NCBI GenBank assembly: GCA_000827495.1 | Contig: KN817531.1 | Location: 1 to 64,000 of the forward strand | Direction of reading: 5' to 3' | Source of the DNA: Hypholoma sublateritium FD-334 SS-4 | Taxonomy: Eukaryota; Basidiomycota; Agaricomycetes; Agaricales; Strophariaceae | Length of the DNA: 64,000 nucleotides | Shown here: piece by piece, positions 1 to 12,744 of the stretch | Numbering within the stretch: the first letter of the stretch is position 1 | Layout of the letters: each line of letters begins with the position of its first letter | Notes under the pieces: generated by a model | Told to the model about the DNA's origin: nothing | Seen by the model: only the letters and a program-made list of their open reading frames with translations | The model's database searches: none | Program-made: the position numbers and the translations under genes

Positions 1-650
1 CCACGCGAAATAATAGATACCGACAGCTAATAGTAAGTACTAGCACAGAGCAGACCATAATTATTGGAAACAATCAATGATAAAATTTGTTGTTTGCCTG
101 AGCACCACGGAACGACTGAAAAGAGAACAGTTACATGGGGTAGTTGGACTCCAACTGTGAGAGTAGAGACCCGCCCAACATCATGGCAAGCACACACGAG
201 AGTCATAGGTATGACAAATCATTGAAGGGTACACCGTACTGTACACACACAAAAGGACCATGCCACGGCATCGTTAAGGGTATATGATTCTTGAATTATT
301 GACTTACAGCCAAAAATAGATGGCATCACAAACGACATCTGATGGCATGCCAACATGCTGACCAATTGCCAAGGCGGGCCAGCCAAGAAATGATGGCATC
401 ACAAAGCGCAGCGTGGGCCAAAGGCCGAGACCTGATGCCATCACACATCAATTCCCAGGGGGCATTATTTCGAACATGAGCATCTCGCGGGCTCCCCGGA
501 TTAAAAGAACTCACTTTTTTTTCAAAAAAGACTCGTAATAGACCAATTATATATCTACCAAATATCTGACATCTCCTAGATCGACTACTCTCTTCGCTCG
601 CCAAAAAAGAGGGCGGTGGATATTCATAGCTTACAAAATAGTACTGGCCA
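1..650. other. Left-edge spacer, no gene recognised
   Basis: AT-rich sequence left of the first gene, presumably containing the 3' UTR of the minus-strand gene that ends at 651. Open frames here are short and look like chance. The phrase 'gatggcatcacaaa' recurs near 318 and 392, and a similar 'gatgccatcaca' near 434, suggesting a small decayed local repeat. Nothing else is supported. Confidence 0.5.
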
Positions 651-1659
651 TTAATTGTCGACGTATTGTGCAACATCCAGGGTATCGCACCTATCGGCTT
701 GCATGGGAGGTCGAGTGGCGAGTCTTTTTGTGGCAGCCTCTGCAGCGGCCTTCAAAGCAGTTGAATGCTCCTTGGAAATGCAAGCGGCTTCGGCTAATGA
801 AAGAAAGTTGTCGAAGTTGTCCCACTCGCTGGTTGTTGAGAGAGCAGCTTCAAGAGCCTCCGCAGTCTCTTGAGCGGCGGCTTCAGCGGCAGCGTTCAGA
901 GAAACCACTTCAGCAGCTTCCTCTAAGGTGATCGGCACGGTGCAAGTGGTAGTAGGAGACGCCCAGAGAGGAGGCATGGTACTGGGGTCATGATGCGAAG
1001 AGTTGTCGATGATATTGACAGGGCCCGCATGCTGATGCGCCTCAATGGAAGTCGTGCTTGCAGCGAGCTTATGGATGTTGGATCGGGTGGGCCAGTCAAG
1101 TTCGCTCTCGGTGGGCGAAGGAGGTGGAGTTCCAAAGTTCGGCGCGGGAGGCCTCGGATAATCCTGAGAGTCGCTAACAGAAGGCAGCGGTGGTGCGAAG
1201 TCGGCGGCATTGATTATGTCCTCCAGTGACACCACAGTAGTAACACTTGCGGTGTGGCGCGCTATGACCACGCGCTGAGGGCCACGCAGCCCGGCCCATA
1301 AATGGTAGCGCAAAGGGATGACCACTGTTCCAGGGGGAGGGCGGTTGTCATGTACGGGGCATCCAGGAACAACATAACAAGACCCATCGTGCTCCAAGCA
1401 GCCAGCACCTACGCATAAAGTTAGATATTGACAATAGATGAAAAGCTAAAGAGAATATGAGCGCACCCGATACGATGTAGATACCCGAGTTTCGATACTG
1501 GGCTAGATGGCAGCCTATTCGGAGCTATTAGTTTATATGTTGCCGAGTGATGTCGGCAAGACACCTACCCTCATCGCAAATATAGTCTTTGTACGTGTGT
1601 CTGGCACAGGAGCAACAAGTGGAGTGATGAATGGCTTCAGAAAAGTTGTCTAAAGACAT
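651..1659 (-). CDS. Hypothetical Cys-rich N-terminal, Ala-rich C-terminal protein (298 aa)
   Basis: I do not recognise this protein. Three exons join in phase: 1659-1569, 1514-1467 and 1408-651, with introns of 54 and 58 bp (donors GTAGGT and GTGCGC, acceptors AATAG and CGTAG). The spliced product starts MSLDNFSEAIHHSTCCSC and has about eleven cysteines in its first 75 residues (CCSC, ICDEGC, GAGC, GSCYVVPGC), a spacing suggestive of metal binding or disulphides; no signal peptide is visible, so metal binding is the likelier reading. The middle is rich in Pro/Ser/Thr. Residues from about 215 on are Ala/Glu-rich and look helical or coiled coil. The start is the first in-frame ATG of exon 1. 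Several Agaricomycete multicopy families have Cys-rich heads like this, so it could be a relic of a mobile or expanded family, but I cannot name one. Function unknown. Confidence 0.6.
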
Positions 1660-3495
1660 TTGTGGCCTCTGATTCAGATTAAAGTCGACCTAGGAATCCG
1701 ACAGGTTGGGGTTACAGGTAGAAATTGAAGGATTCATTTAGACCAACTACAAGCACGGGCTAGCACGGGCCGAGTTGGATGCAAGGGTGCACATCCCCTC
1801 GAGACTCTTTTGGTTATTTGATAGTATTGTAGCATATATCTCATATATTCTAGAATCGATCTTGCGACGCTGATACCGTTCCCCCATGCCGCGATCATGA
1901 CAAAGATCTCCAGCAAGGTAGTGAGGGCCGCGTTTGGGCGGACAAGTTCTCACCAGCGCTTATAGTTAGATACCGCATAGATACGGACTACATATTTACA
2001 AATTACAATATATGTAATGCCTCCAAGTATCTCGTAGAAAACTGACAGTCGAGTCGCCTCCGGAAGAGATCCAACAATTCGAGATGATTGTGTTCGCTTC
2101 TCAACAGAATTTGACTGCCCTTCACTGCAAAATTTGGGGGGGAGAACAAAGTATATTCAATCGTCATATATTCAATCGCCAACTTGAACTCGGGATTCTA
2201 CGAAGTGCGAATACGCGGAGGTTTGCGCTCTCTGAAATACCCAAAACGGGTTTGAGCACACGATTGAGCTATCAAACTAAACGTTCCACCGGGGACATCA
2301 GATACCCCAATGCAAAGAAGATGCAAACAAACATACATGATTTCATCATAAGTGAGCCACAACACCTCCTTCGTCTTTGGAGAAGACTCCCCTTCGTTTC
2401 TGGGTACTGTTTAGTATCAGAGCCCTTTTGTTACTGTTTGTCATAAAATCAAAGTGTACTCCTAAGGGCGCACCTGTAGAGGGATCCGGCATCATCTCTG
2501 GCCCCGACCGACTACTGTTGACACTTTATGCGCGCTCCGACTTAGGAGAGTGGATGAGGGAGGAGAGGGGCTTGTCAGAGGAATCGCTACTGAGGATCCA
2601 GGGACCAGAAGTGTCAGTGCAATGCACATAAATGAAAAATGACTCACCAATAGCGGTTCTGCGGAGCACTCTGGGAAGCCCCACTCTTTGTTGTTTGCAC
2701 CTGCCATCCGCCATAGAGCAGTAAGGTCGATATCAACGCCGTAAGCGCAGTGAGGATGGGCCATATGTAATTTGCACAGGATGGTGGGAATTGAGTGCTA
2801 GCTAGTAGCACCTTGCTAGCATGTAAAGCTATAAGAAAGATGTAAGAAAGTGGTTGAGTGGGGAGGGGCGGATTCCGGGATTTAAAACCAATACTGAGAA
2901 TCCAGGGACCAAACCTGAGAACTTAGAAGCGGCGCAGATGCCAAGGCAGATACCCGGAGCTCGGATCGTAATAACCCGATCGGGCCGATCCCAAAATCGC
3001 CCGAGCAGGCTGAGTTTGTATGTTTTCCACAACTGTCCTACGATGCCAAACTAATCCTCCACAGCACTTCCCACCAGCTGCCCAACTAATCCCTAGCAAT
3101 AATTCTATGGAGGTCAGAGACTTATTTACTTTGCATATTGTTGCATGTAAATGCTTTTAATTTATTGGTCAAAGCAGAGCATGCGCAGGGCGGAGTTGAC
3201 AGCGAAGTTGCAGCGAAGGTCAAATCACCAGGCAACTAGAACAGCTAGAAATGATGGAAGCGATTCAATCCATCGCAGAGGGCAGTTTAATTTATGGCAG
3301 TAGGCAATAGTATTGCCGAAACCTACGGGTTGAGGTCAGTTTGTTGAATCACTGCCTTTGTGCATGCGCAGTTGCTCATCCTAGTCGTCCTCTAACTCTC
3401 CGGCGCTCGCACAAATCTCAGCAAACCCAAGTACAACGGCCCTCCCTGTAAGTAATTTTAGACTGTCCTACAATTGTAACTAACATATTCGAAAG
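1660..3495. other. Spacer between divergent genes, no gene recognised
   Basis: About 1.8 kb between the minus-strand Cys-rich gene and the plus-strand gene starting at 3496, so it must hold both promoters. Open frames (for example 2084-2446 plus) show no splice-linked continuation or recognisable domain. A 21-base phrase occurs twice about 300 bp apart (near 2593 and 2900), see findings. Confidence 0.45.
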
Positions 3496-6400
3496 ATGGA
3501 CGATTCTGTAGTTGACTCTCCCGCTGCAGCATCGCCGACGGACAAGTACGACATCGATGATACACCTCTGACGCAGGAAGAAGAAGAAGTTGTAGCAAAG
3601 ATGGAAGAGAGCTATCCAACGTCGTCCAACGTGCCACCTTCTGTCTCACCATCGCGAAAGAAACGCAAGCGCGCCAGTTCTGCAAGCCCCCATCTGACGC
3701 CTTCGCGCCTCCGCTCATCGGTTAAAGTGACTGCGCGCGCAATGGATGCTGGGTACAAACCGAACAACAATCATTCCTTCCGTCAAGAGCTGCCCTCTGA
3801 TACTGCTGGCTCTGCTCCGTCTAATAGCGAAGCGATTGTAGCTGGTGCCGATCACAGTATGTTATTTCGACGATTGTCATTTTATGACGCCCAATTGACC
3901 GATCCTGCTCATGTAGGTTGGCCCTCTGAATCCGCAGAGCCTGCTATTCAACATGTAGCTCAATTGATTCGAGGGAGCGACCATCCTGGAAACCGCTCAA
4001 GTGTGCCTACCGATGAAAGTAAGATACCATGCTTATCGAATCTTTTCACTAACCGAGTCTTCTCTGACTGCAGCGCGACGGTCTCAATCTATCGGCCCCT
4101 CCATCCCTCAACCGCCTATTCAACAGGGAGTGTATGGGTATACCAGAGGGATTGGCGACCATTCTGGGCTTTATCACCCTTATCCGCAGATGCCTCCATC
4201 TGCAGACGACGGTAAGGTTGTCTTTCTCCTTAATCCCTACAACCATTGAAATTTTGCTAAATATAGCCCGGCGCTCCCAATCTATTGGCCCAACTGCTCC
4301 GCCAGGGGTGCACGGCTATACTGGAGGGATGGGCGACCATACTGGGCCTTACCATATGTATCCGCAGATGCCGCCCTCTGCGATGCCACAGCAATATGGA
4401 GCGTACCCTGGCATGTCAGGCCTTACTTCGTACTTCCAGCCTGCAGGTCCGGCATATACAAACGCACAATCTCTACAGTTCTACCAACAGCCTCCGACAT
4501 TCCACGACCAGAACTTGAAGGTGACCCGTCCCCCCCCAGAAATGCCCACAGAAGGGCCAAATCCATCAGCCAACGTCTTTTCTCCGCACTATACCTCGGG
4601 GGATTCTCATCAAGCTGCTCAGGGCTCTGCACTCCGGCCTTCCTCTGCTCAACCGAGCTCGTCGACGCATACTTTAGGCTCGACTCCTACCCGTAGCTCA
4701 TCTTCGACCCATACCCCTCCCAAACCGACACCATCAGAGTTGACGCCTCGACCAGCTTCCGGACCAGCTGCCGCTGAACCTGCCAAGTTGCCCGCCGATG
4801 ATCCTGCAGCTACGCGCATCTCCATACAACCATCGACCCCGTTATCCATCCAAAATTGCGATGCAGGCGGCAGCAGCAGCAAGTTGGCCGATGCGGTTTC
4901 TACGTTGGAAGAATCGCCTACAATCGGCCGGATGACAAACACTGCGCGTCAAGCTCTGCAGGAAGGCTTCGCGGAGCTGGATGGCTGTATTCGGCGCATT
5001 AGCGCTAAAACAGGACTGAATCCTGCACAGATTGTCGAACGCTGGGATGTTACGAAGACGCGGGTGACCAACTCCTGGAACTTATATCAGGGCTTTTTCG
5101 AAGAAAAACGCGATCAAGAGCTAGCGCGGCTTGATCCAGAAGTCCACCCCCACTGTGAGCGATTTCTTCTTTTTACATGAATCTTGTTAACCTTGTCTTA
5201 CTAGCTGGGGCTATACCTAAGAAAGCCGCCATATCTGCTTGCTACGAGCTTTTCAAGCTCTCAAAGCCTGATACTTATGACCAGATTCTGCGATCATGGT
5301 ATAAGCTGCACCTTATGACCGAGACCGGTGATATGTCCATGTCAAAGCGCACCCGCAACTTCAGAAAGCATGCGGAAAAGATCGAAGCTTTAGTGGGTGC
5401 CGCATCCTTACCAGTATTTCTAATATATTTTCTAATATGTTATAGATTCGACATGGCTCTAGCCACCACGGCTTCGAGAGCCTATGCATTATCGCGGGCG
5501 GTGTTATTAATCAGGACCAGAACCTTGCTCAGTTAGTTGGAAGCGACGCCGCCATTGACGTATGAATTCGCTTCTCACTCCTCTTACTTTTTCTCAATAT
5601 TTTGCAGTTTTTTTTAGAGCGCTATCGTTCTAGTGACAGCGAGGCACTTGGGCATATGAAAGCCCATGTCTAGTAAGTATCGGCCCACCGAGTTGTATTT
5701 TTGGCTTTGCGCTAATCTGAATGATACAGTGATCGTCTTTCCAAGAGGATGGTATCCGAAGACAGGGATGAAAAATCTCCCTTAGCAGTAGTGAAGAAGG
5801 AACAAACTGCAGCTGGAGAGACGGCAATCCCGTCGATTCAGGATCTAAAGGAGAAGTTCATTGCTTTAGCTGGTAAGTCTGATTGCAACCGCTATAAATT
5901 GCTTTCCTGAGGAGATGTTCCAGCTCGCTATAAAGTCGTGGTTACCAAAGGACAAGCGCTCCTTTGGAAAGCACTCCCTCATGCTATCGCAGAGGCAGGT
6001 TGTGTTCTGCACAACTGGCCAGAAGATGTGCCCTTCCCGTGCGATGAAAGTCAAACGGGTAAAACTGCATCCAAGGGGATCTCAATCTTGAAACTACCAG
6101 CTCGCGCCCTTCTTTTTGCTGCGTTTGACCACCCCACGTACCCGCTCCATTTTGAGCGAAAATCTAAGACCAGTTGCGTATTATCTTTTATAAATACAAT
6201 TTCATCGCTTACTTTTATTAGGTGTTCCTGGGGATGATCCCGTTATTATCGGCGTTCCTCCCAGCCCCTCCTCATCTCATACTCACGGTCGCCGCAAATT
6301 TCTTGACGATAATCAGAATGAAGATCGTAAGGGGCCACCGCGTCGCAAAGCCACGGCAGATACCAAGAGCTCAGTAACCCCTCAAAAGGCCCCGGCGCGG

Positions 6401-7622
6401 ACATCAAAACAAAAGGCGCCGCCCTCACCCCCCAAGAAAGTTGGATTCGGCGGCGAACTTGATGAACCTGCAGACCCCATCAGAAATTCCGACGAAGAAA
6501 GGATGGACGCCCCAAAAACCTCAATGAAGAATACTGCTTCAACATCGAAGAAGATCCGCGTTCAGTTCGTTGTGCCAGACGAATCCGACAGCGAGGTCTA
6601 CCAGACCTCTGAAGATGGAGCTGCTCAGTACTCGGGAACAGATGATGACGCCCCTATAGTGCGCTCTCCTCATCGCCTTCGAAGTAAAAGATCAAGCGTC
6701 AAGGCCAAGAAACCTCAAGGTAAGCGATCGTAAACCAATTCCTACACTATCTGACTTTCACTAGGATCTACAAAGCGCGCTTCCAGTAGTTCTAAGCGCC
6801 GTCAAACTTCGTTTGAAGAGAACGAAGAGATTCAAGATAGCAACGGTATTGAAGGTATGGAGTGTCAAACGTTGGGAATGCTGTTCTAACTTCTTTTCAG
6901 CATCAACCGCTGATATCTCAACAAAAAAATCTGCACCATCGGTGACCGCCAACAAGAAGTGCCGCGTTACTCCAACCACCGCCCCCACTGCTGACGATCG
7001 TACCGCCACTGCTGGACCCACACCGTCCATCGCCAAGTCGACCGCCCGTACCACTTCTGCGAACCTCACAGTCCCGACAAAGGACATCTCCGCCGGAGGA
7101 CACAACTTGACCGACAAATTGGCCGAGCAGCTGTTTGGCAATGCTCATCGTTCAAGCCTGAAGCCGGATTCTGCAGCGAGCCTCCCTTCGCCCACCATCC
7201 CACTGGTCCCTTCCGATCCCTCGATTGCTCCAGCGGTTGCCGCCAACGCCCCTGCTCCTCGCCAACAAAACGAAGATCAACAGCGCGTTTCCCATATGCA
7301 GGTGCCGAGACATGAAGGATATTATGCCCCGCACCATCCCGTACCATTCGCTGAGTCGTACAATGGATATTACGGCTCTTCCGAGCACCCCCCCCCCAGC
7401 TGGAACATGGGCCCGGGGATGGGCTGGTACCCGGCGGGTCCTGGTAGTGCAGTACACCCTCCGGCGTCGGGTGGACCGATGGGTGGACCAGGCCATCATC
7501 CTGGCTACTGGCAGCGTGGCCCTCCGTTCCCTAACCCGTACGGCCACTATCTACAACCTGGTGCGCCGCCAAGCCACCGCCCTCAAGACAATGGATCGCG
7601 CGAGCATGGCGATCGTATGTAA
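3496..7622 (+). CDS. Large unknown, probably nuclear protein with tandemly repeated exons (1185 aa, 12 exons)
   Basis: Family not recognised. Exons: 3496-3856, 3917-4018, 4074-4211, 4267-5154, 5205-5392, 5446-5559, 5608-5672, 5730-5872, 5924-6172, 6222-6719, 6765-6854, 6901-7622; all phases agree and the total is 3558 nt. The N terminus is acidic and then basic (KKRKRA near residue 56, a likely nuclear localisation signal). Exons 2-4 carry a Gly/Pro/Tyr segment repeated three times. Residues of about 430-750 are the ordered core: a helical region containing 'GLNPAQIVERW', then a second containing 'LLWKALPHAIAEAGC' and 'NWPEDVPFPC'. The rest is disordered: a Ser/Lys-rich tract with 'HGRRKF', an acidic patch and a Gly/Pro/His/Tyr-rich tail. 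I recall multicopy Agaricomycete hypothetical proteins with a comparable 'NWP..VPFPC' core, but this is memory only. DNA or chromatin association would be inference from the basic, disordered composition. Confidence 0.75.
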
Positions 7623-8922
7623 TCCCTGACGTTTACCTCTGTATATGATCATTACGATGCCGCGTCGCTATCTTTCTTGTACGCTTTCTTCTGGACTACG
7701 CGTCGTCTCTTGTCCTCCTGTAATTCATGTTGGCTGGTGTAGAAATGCAGAAATATATCCTTGTGCAACGACCGTTCATCAAGTTTATTGAGATTTCACA
7801 ACTATGTACAAACTGCGAACAATCATCGCAAAGCCGAATTGTAGAGATGGTATCGTGCGGATGGAGCCAAGTAACCAACCATCTGCGAGCGATGGTAGAT
7901 CGAGGCGCATCGCTCAGGGATGGATGGCAGTGAAACGCGATGTCTATATATGGATTTGGGTGTACGATCGTCGAAGCGATTGCGCCGGTTAGGTGGGTTC
8001 CTGGACGCAAATAGCCCCACCTAAGGGCCCTTCCAAGTGCTGCCAATGGTGGGATGTCATGCCTGTCCGGTAATCCCGGCCCGCTTCCGGCTTTCGCCGT
8101 GATGGTAAATTGCTCAGTAACCAACTTGCGGACACTGCACGCAGATAAAATGTAAGCTACAAATCAAAGAGACTCATGCATCGGCGCTTCTTGAAGTTGT
8201 AGACTGAGAGATATCGCATACATTTTTTCTGTTACCTTAACCAGATTCATATCAAATTGCGATTTGTCGCCGCTCAAGCTTTCTTGATTCCACATTGATA
8301 ATGATATGCCAGTCTTTATCGATTATCATCCACAACACTGGTAGGCCGTCTGGAAGTATTCAGAAGTTCGTAGATAAAATCTGAGAGTTAAAATTATGCC
8401 CATTACGTGGCCTCCACATAACTATACGACATCGATGGGATTCACATCATGATACTAAAAATGTCAGGCGAATGTCAGGAGGTAAAGAATCCTATGCAAT
8501 CATGGTGCATTTTCCTTTTAAAGAAAGAAAACCATGGTATCCAGCTCTGTGCGCAATTATGGCTGACTGCTGAACGTTGAACGTCAAGCGCTGAGGCGAG
8601 TTTTGCTTACATAAAGGTTCTTTAAGGTCATGACTATAAATGGAAATTGTTTCTATAATCAGACTCAATATGAGTTGTGACGCCGATGAGCATGCTGTCA
8701 GTTCACTTTAGTGACCAATCGACGCCCAAATTCTTTGATCTCCAAAATTGTAACTGTACAGCCTCAGTACTCAGTTTGTATCCAATAAAAACGAGCTCAG
8801 ATAACTTGAATTTACGCGCAGGGAAGTATATGAACATTGAGGAATACCAAAGGAATACAACATACAAAAAATCACCATTCTGATACGGTATATTTGGTAG
8901 AGGTATACTGAATTCCACAAAT
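7623..8922. other. Spacer between convergent genes
   Basis: About 1.3 kb between the 3' ends of two convergent genes, expected to hold both 3' UTRs. The open frames around 7696-8124 overlap on both strands without splice support. Nothing further is recognised. Confidence 0.5.
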
Positions 8923-10173
8923 TTAGGAAGAAACAACAGTAGCAGGGGGTGCATCGGGAGCACCAGACACGGGAGCGCTCTGAGGCGAAGTGCTCGTAGG
9001 AATTGCAACGTTGCCCCAAGGTGCGATTCCATAGGGTCCCTCAACTATCGCTGCGGCCCACTGCGAATCGTCAAATCCGGGGTTGATGAAATCAGCCGGT
9101 GCAGGGTTTGTGGTGTTGTAGACCCAGGTCGCATCTGTGACCACAAACGCATTAGCGCCGCATCCACAGGTGCAGCCCCGTATCTCGGCGGCAGCGAGCA
9201 GTCCAGCAGGGCCGCCCGGCGGCACATTGACGGCCCATACTGCGATCGTGACCGTGTTGCTGGGTACGAAGTTAACCTCGAAGCGCTGCGCCGTATGGAA
9301 ATCGGTCCCGGAGCCTGCGACGAGCCCGTTGATGTAAAGCGTGTACTCGTTGTCCGCGACGATGTCTATCACGATGCTGTCCGCGAGCTGTCCGCCTGGT
9401 AAAGAGAAGGTCTTGAGGAACGCGCGACCACCGATCGGCGCGTTCGAGGTCGGGCCGGAAACCTCGTTCGTCCAGATCCAAGTCGCGGAGGTGAGGTCCG
9501 GACCGGGGTCGTCTGTGGTGGGGGGGATGGCGACTCCGATCGTGTTCCAGGGCGCGGTGGTGCCGATCGGGCCCTCGACAAAAGCGGCGGGCCAGGCGCT
9601 GTCGTCGAACGCGACCTGCTGGAAACCCGGGACCGCGCCGGTGATGGCATGCCATTCCGCGTCGGTGACGATGGTGTCCGTGAAGCCGTCCGAGTAGCGG
9701 ATCTCGATCGCGGAGATGAGGCCGGCGGCATTGCCCACGTTCGACGCTGTGGGACTCGGAGTGTTCTGCCCTTCGACGGCGAAGACGTTGCAGCCGGCCT
9801 CAAGAGCGACGCAGTAGCGGAATGCTTGTTGAAAGTTGGCTTGGGCGCCAATCTCCTCTCCGTTGACGTAGAGGGTATACGCGTTGTCTGCGGTGATCAG
9901 AATTTCGGCGGAGAGCGGTGTCTTTCCGGTAGGAGGGAAATAATCGCGTCGAATGGAAACATTGCCCGGTGGGTAGGTAGTTCCGTCCGCTGCGCGTCCA
10001 GTTGTCCAGATCCACTGTGCATCTGTGCTGCTGAAGTCCGCTGGTGCGGCGGCTATGGTGGCAAGATTAGTAGCTAATGAGAGGAGGCTGATGAATGCTG
10101 TTAAATACTGAATATGAGCTAACTGTCGAATGCTTGACTCAAGTATTCAGTTACCTTTGAACGAATTAAACAT
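8923..10173 (-). CDS. Secreted two-repeat beta-sandwich protein, alpha-rhamnosidase N-domain-like (397 aa)
   Basis: Two exons, 10173-10155 and 10097-8923, joined over a 57-bp intron (AG|GTAACT ... TTAACAG) that lies inside the signal-peptide coding region. The N terminus (MFNSFKAFISLLSLATNLAT) is a plausible signal peptide. The mature protein is two copies of the same module: 'WIW' followed by a segment with 'YTLYVNGEEIG' (copy 1) or 'YTLYINGLVAG' (copy 2), then a half with 'FDDSAWPAAFVEGP' or 'FDDSQWAAAIVEGP' followed by 'APW'. The order WIW / LYxNG / FDDSxW / G..PW is that of the galactose-binding-like sandwich attached to bacterial alpha-L-rhamnosidases and related lyases. No catalytic domain is present, so I infer a secreted carbohydrate-binding protein. 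A TATATAA lies 52 bp upstream of the start. The neighbouring GH53 gene points to the same kind of substrate. Substrate is not known. Confidence 0.82.
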
Positions 10174-10224
10174 GTTGAAACTGGGTTACAACTTGAAGAC
10201 AAGAGTTGCGTCTTCGAGTCCAGG

Positions 10225-10231
10225 TTATATA
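10225..10231 (-). promoter_or_regulatory. TATA box of the secreted sugar-binding-like gene
   Basis: TATATAA on the minus strand, 52 bp upstream of the ATG at 10173. A start of transcription about 30 bp downstream would leave a short leader before this ATG, which supports the chosen start. Confidence 0.55.
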
Positions 10232-12744
10232 GAATTTCAATGTACCACGAAGTGAATCTACTCATGCTTTAGCGCAACATTGACACAAGTAAACGCTCGA
10301 GTGGGAAATAGGAAGAAACGTCAATTACATGCCAAGAAGAACTTCCATTAGTTGTCACTGGCATACCATTGGTTAGGACGGATGGAGATGTCTTGTACTA
10401 GTGAATGAGTATATTTTTAGCTGCGCTCTTCACGCAGTGTAGCAAGTTTCGAGTGGCACATCATTGACGTAGCTTGAGCCGAATTAGCGCACTAAATGTA
10501 AGGCGGGCGTCTAAACATTATCATCAGATATGCGACGTTCCATGGGCAGTGATGAGACGCCTGATGAAGACCTATAGGAACTTCTAGCTAAATTTGATAA
10601 ATATAGGACAATTTGCAGGGAGACGCCCGTCACGATGGTGGAATTGGGAATATCACGCGCTCTATCTAAATAATTAGCTGGGCGCCTGTGTTCAACTTAG
10701 TGTACAAATTTATGAAGTCTAGCGTGGAGCTGCGCTATGATTCCACTGGAACACTGAAGAAAATTCTACAGATGCTTCTAGTTATGCCGGCATTGGCACG
10801 GCCGCGATTCAAGTTGTGTTTTCGGCATTTGATATGCAAACGCATAACATATGTATAATGGAAGCAAGTTTCCATGGCATACACTTATGCGGTTGGATGG
10901 CATCGGTGCAAAACCTCGTCTCTGAACAATGACACCAATAACGGCAAGGAATTGTATATATGCTACACATACTCATGTAAGTATTGGGCATTTTCCCGTA
11001 GCGCGTAGAGTATCATGATCAAGACTCTGTTGTTTCGTCAATTTTCTCTACTGGATTTCCAAGAACTTTGAATTGCATGCTCAAGTTCTCTGATTGACGG
11101 ACATGATCAGTGGGGCTCGGCACAGTCCGTATGGTACTCTGAAAGAAGTTCTGACCTGACGTTGATCCACCAAAAGTTCTATGTCTTGTATGGGTCTTCT
11201 GGCTAAAAGATTGCTCCACAAGCGAGTCATTCAGTGAGGGGGAGCTATCAGGTGGTAGAATGACCAATCTTGATGACAGCTTAGAGTGGACTCTAAGCGC
11301 TCAAAAGACGACATAGAAGGTTACCTTGCAGACGACTTTTTCCTCGGAGGCGGAGGTCTTGACAAATGACGCAGTTAGCTGGCGTCATAATTTAAGATAC
11401 AACTTAAACCACAAACATACAGGCTGATGAATAAATATTGTTACCACTGTCATTTTTGGTGACAATGAACAGAATAGCTTACGAAGCGGGCTGATCCACG
11501 ATGAGATATCTTTCGACTTGTGACAGTGCGTGGTCACTTGCTAGACTTAGAACACTCTTGAGCTAGGTCGGGAAGAATGATATGGCCCAAGAGATTATCA
11601 CCTTGTATGCTTTGGTCTATGTATTAAGCCAATATCAGCTACAGAAGCGCATGGAGCGAAGAAATTTCTCAAGGCCTACTTACTCATCAGAAAGATTGGA
11701 ATAATCACCTGGGACATTCTCAACGCTGAAGGTTGCCAGGTAAAATTTTATCATCATCCGCCCGGCGCCAAGTGGCCCCATTTAGCATACCTTGGGGATG
11801 CCTCGGATTGTGCATGCAAATTTGGCAAATCCAAGCCTGCAGTGCTCTGGTAAATGTGTGGAGTCATTAAGATACTAAAGCTGAAGTTTATGTCAAATAA
11901 AAACCAACTGCAGACGTGATGGTGTTCGATTCGTTTGTCATTAACGGCAGCCGTCCTATGTTGAGATGCGACGGGTGGACAGACCTGGTGGAAAGTTGAC
12001 CGGTGGGTGGGAAGAGTAAGAGTTTGGTTGCAGGTTGTAGCCCCTAATTTATATGATTCCATTGCAGTACTTACTAAGTAACTTACGGCGATAGGACAGA
12101 CATCTCTTAATCGCCGTACAACACCCATATCTGTTGCATACTACTATCTGAGCCCTGGCGACACACACAAGCCGGCCATGCCCACAAAATTCACTCGTCT
12201 TGGAGGCTCAGCTCGATGCCGGGATAATAGTCATCTATCTAAACATGAGCGCATTGCAAGCCCTCACACGTTGGCAGTTTGAGTCATACCGTCCTTACCA
12301 CGTCGCTCTGTGGCCGATGTTATGGCACTAATTTGATTCCAACCACGACGTGTCATTTATTACAGTCTTGAATTGCCATCCTGCAGTAACTTAGGGCGTA
12401 GACAGAGCAGGGCAGAATATTCAGAATATTGAGAGGAAAAAGTACAAGTTGAGTACTTCGAACTTGAACGTCGCCGCAGACGGCTCAGGCTGACCGTGAC
12501 CGGCCCTAATCAAAAACGTTCCCAGTAATTTACCATATGCCAATCACCGAAGCCATTTCCAACCTTCACCTTGAATTTTATATCTTTGACCTTACCCTAC
12601 CTTACCTCGTTCATGCTCAGTACTTGTGCCTTTCGAACGTTTTGCAGCCGACTGGCGGATAGTCGATAAAGCCGTGATGACGAGGTCCATCCCTTCGAAC
12701 ATAGATGTCGACAGCCAATCGATCGCTCGCATTATTCCGGAGCT

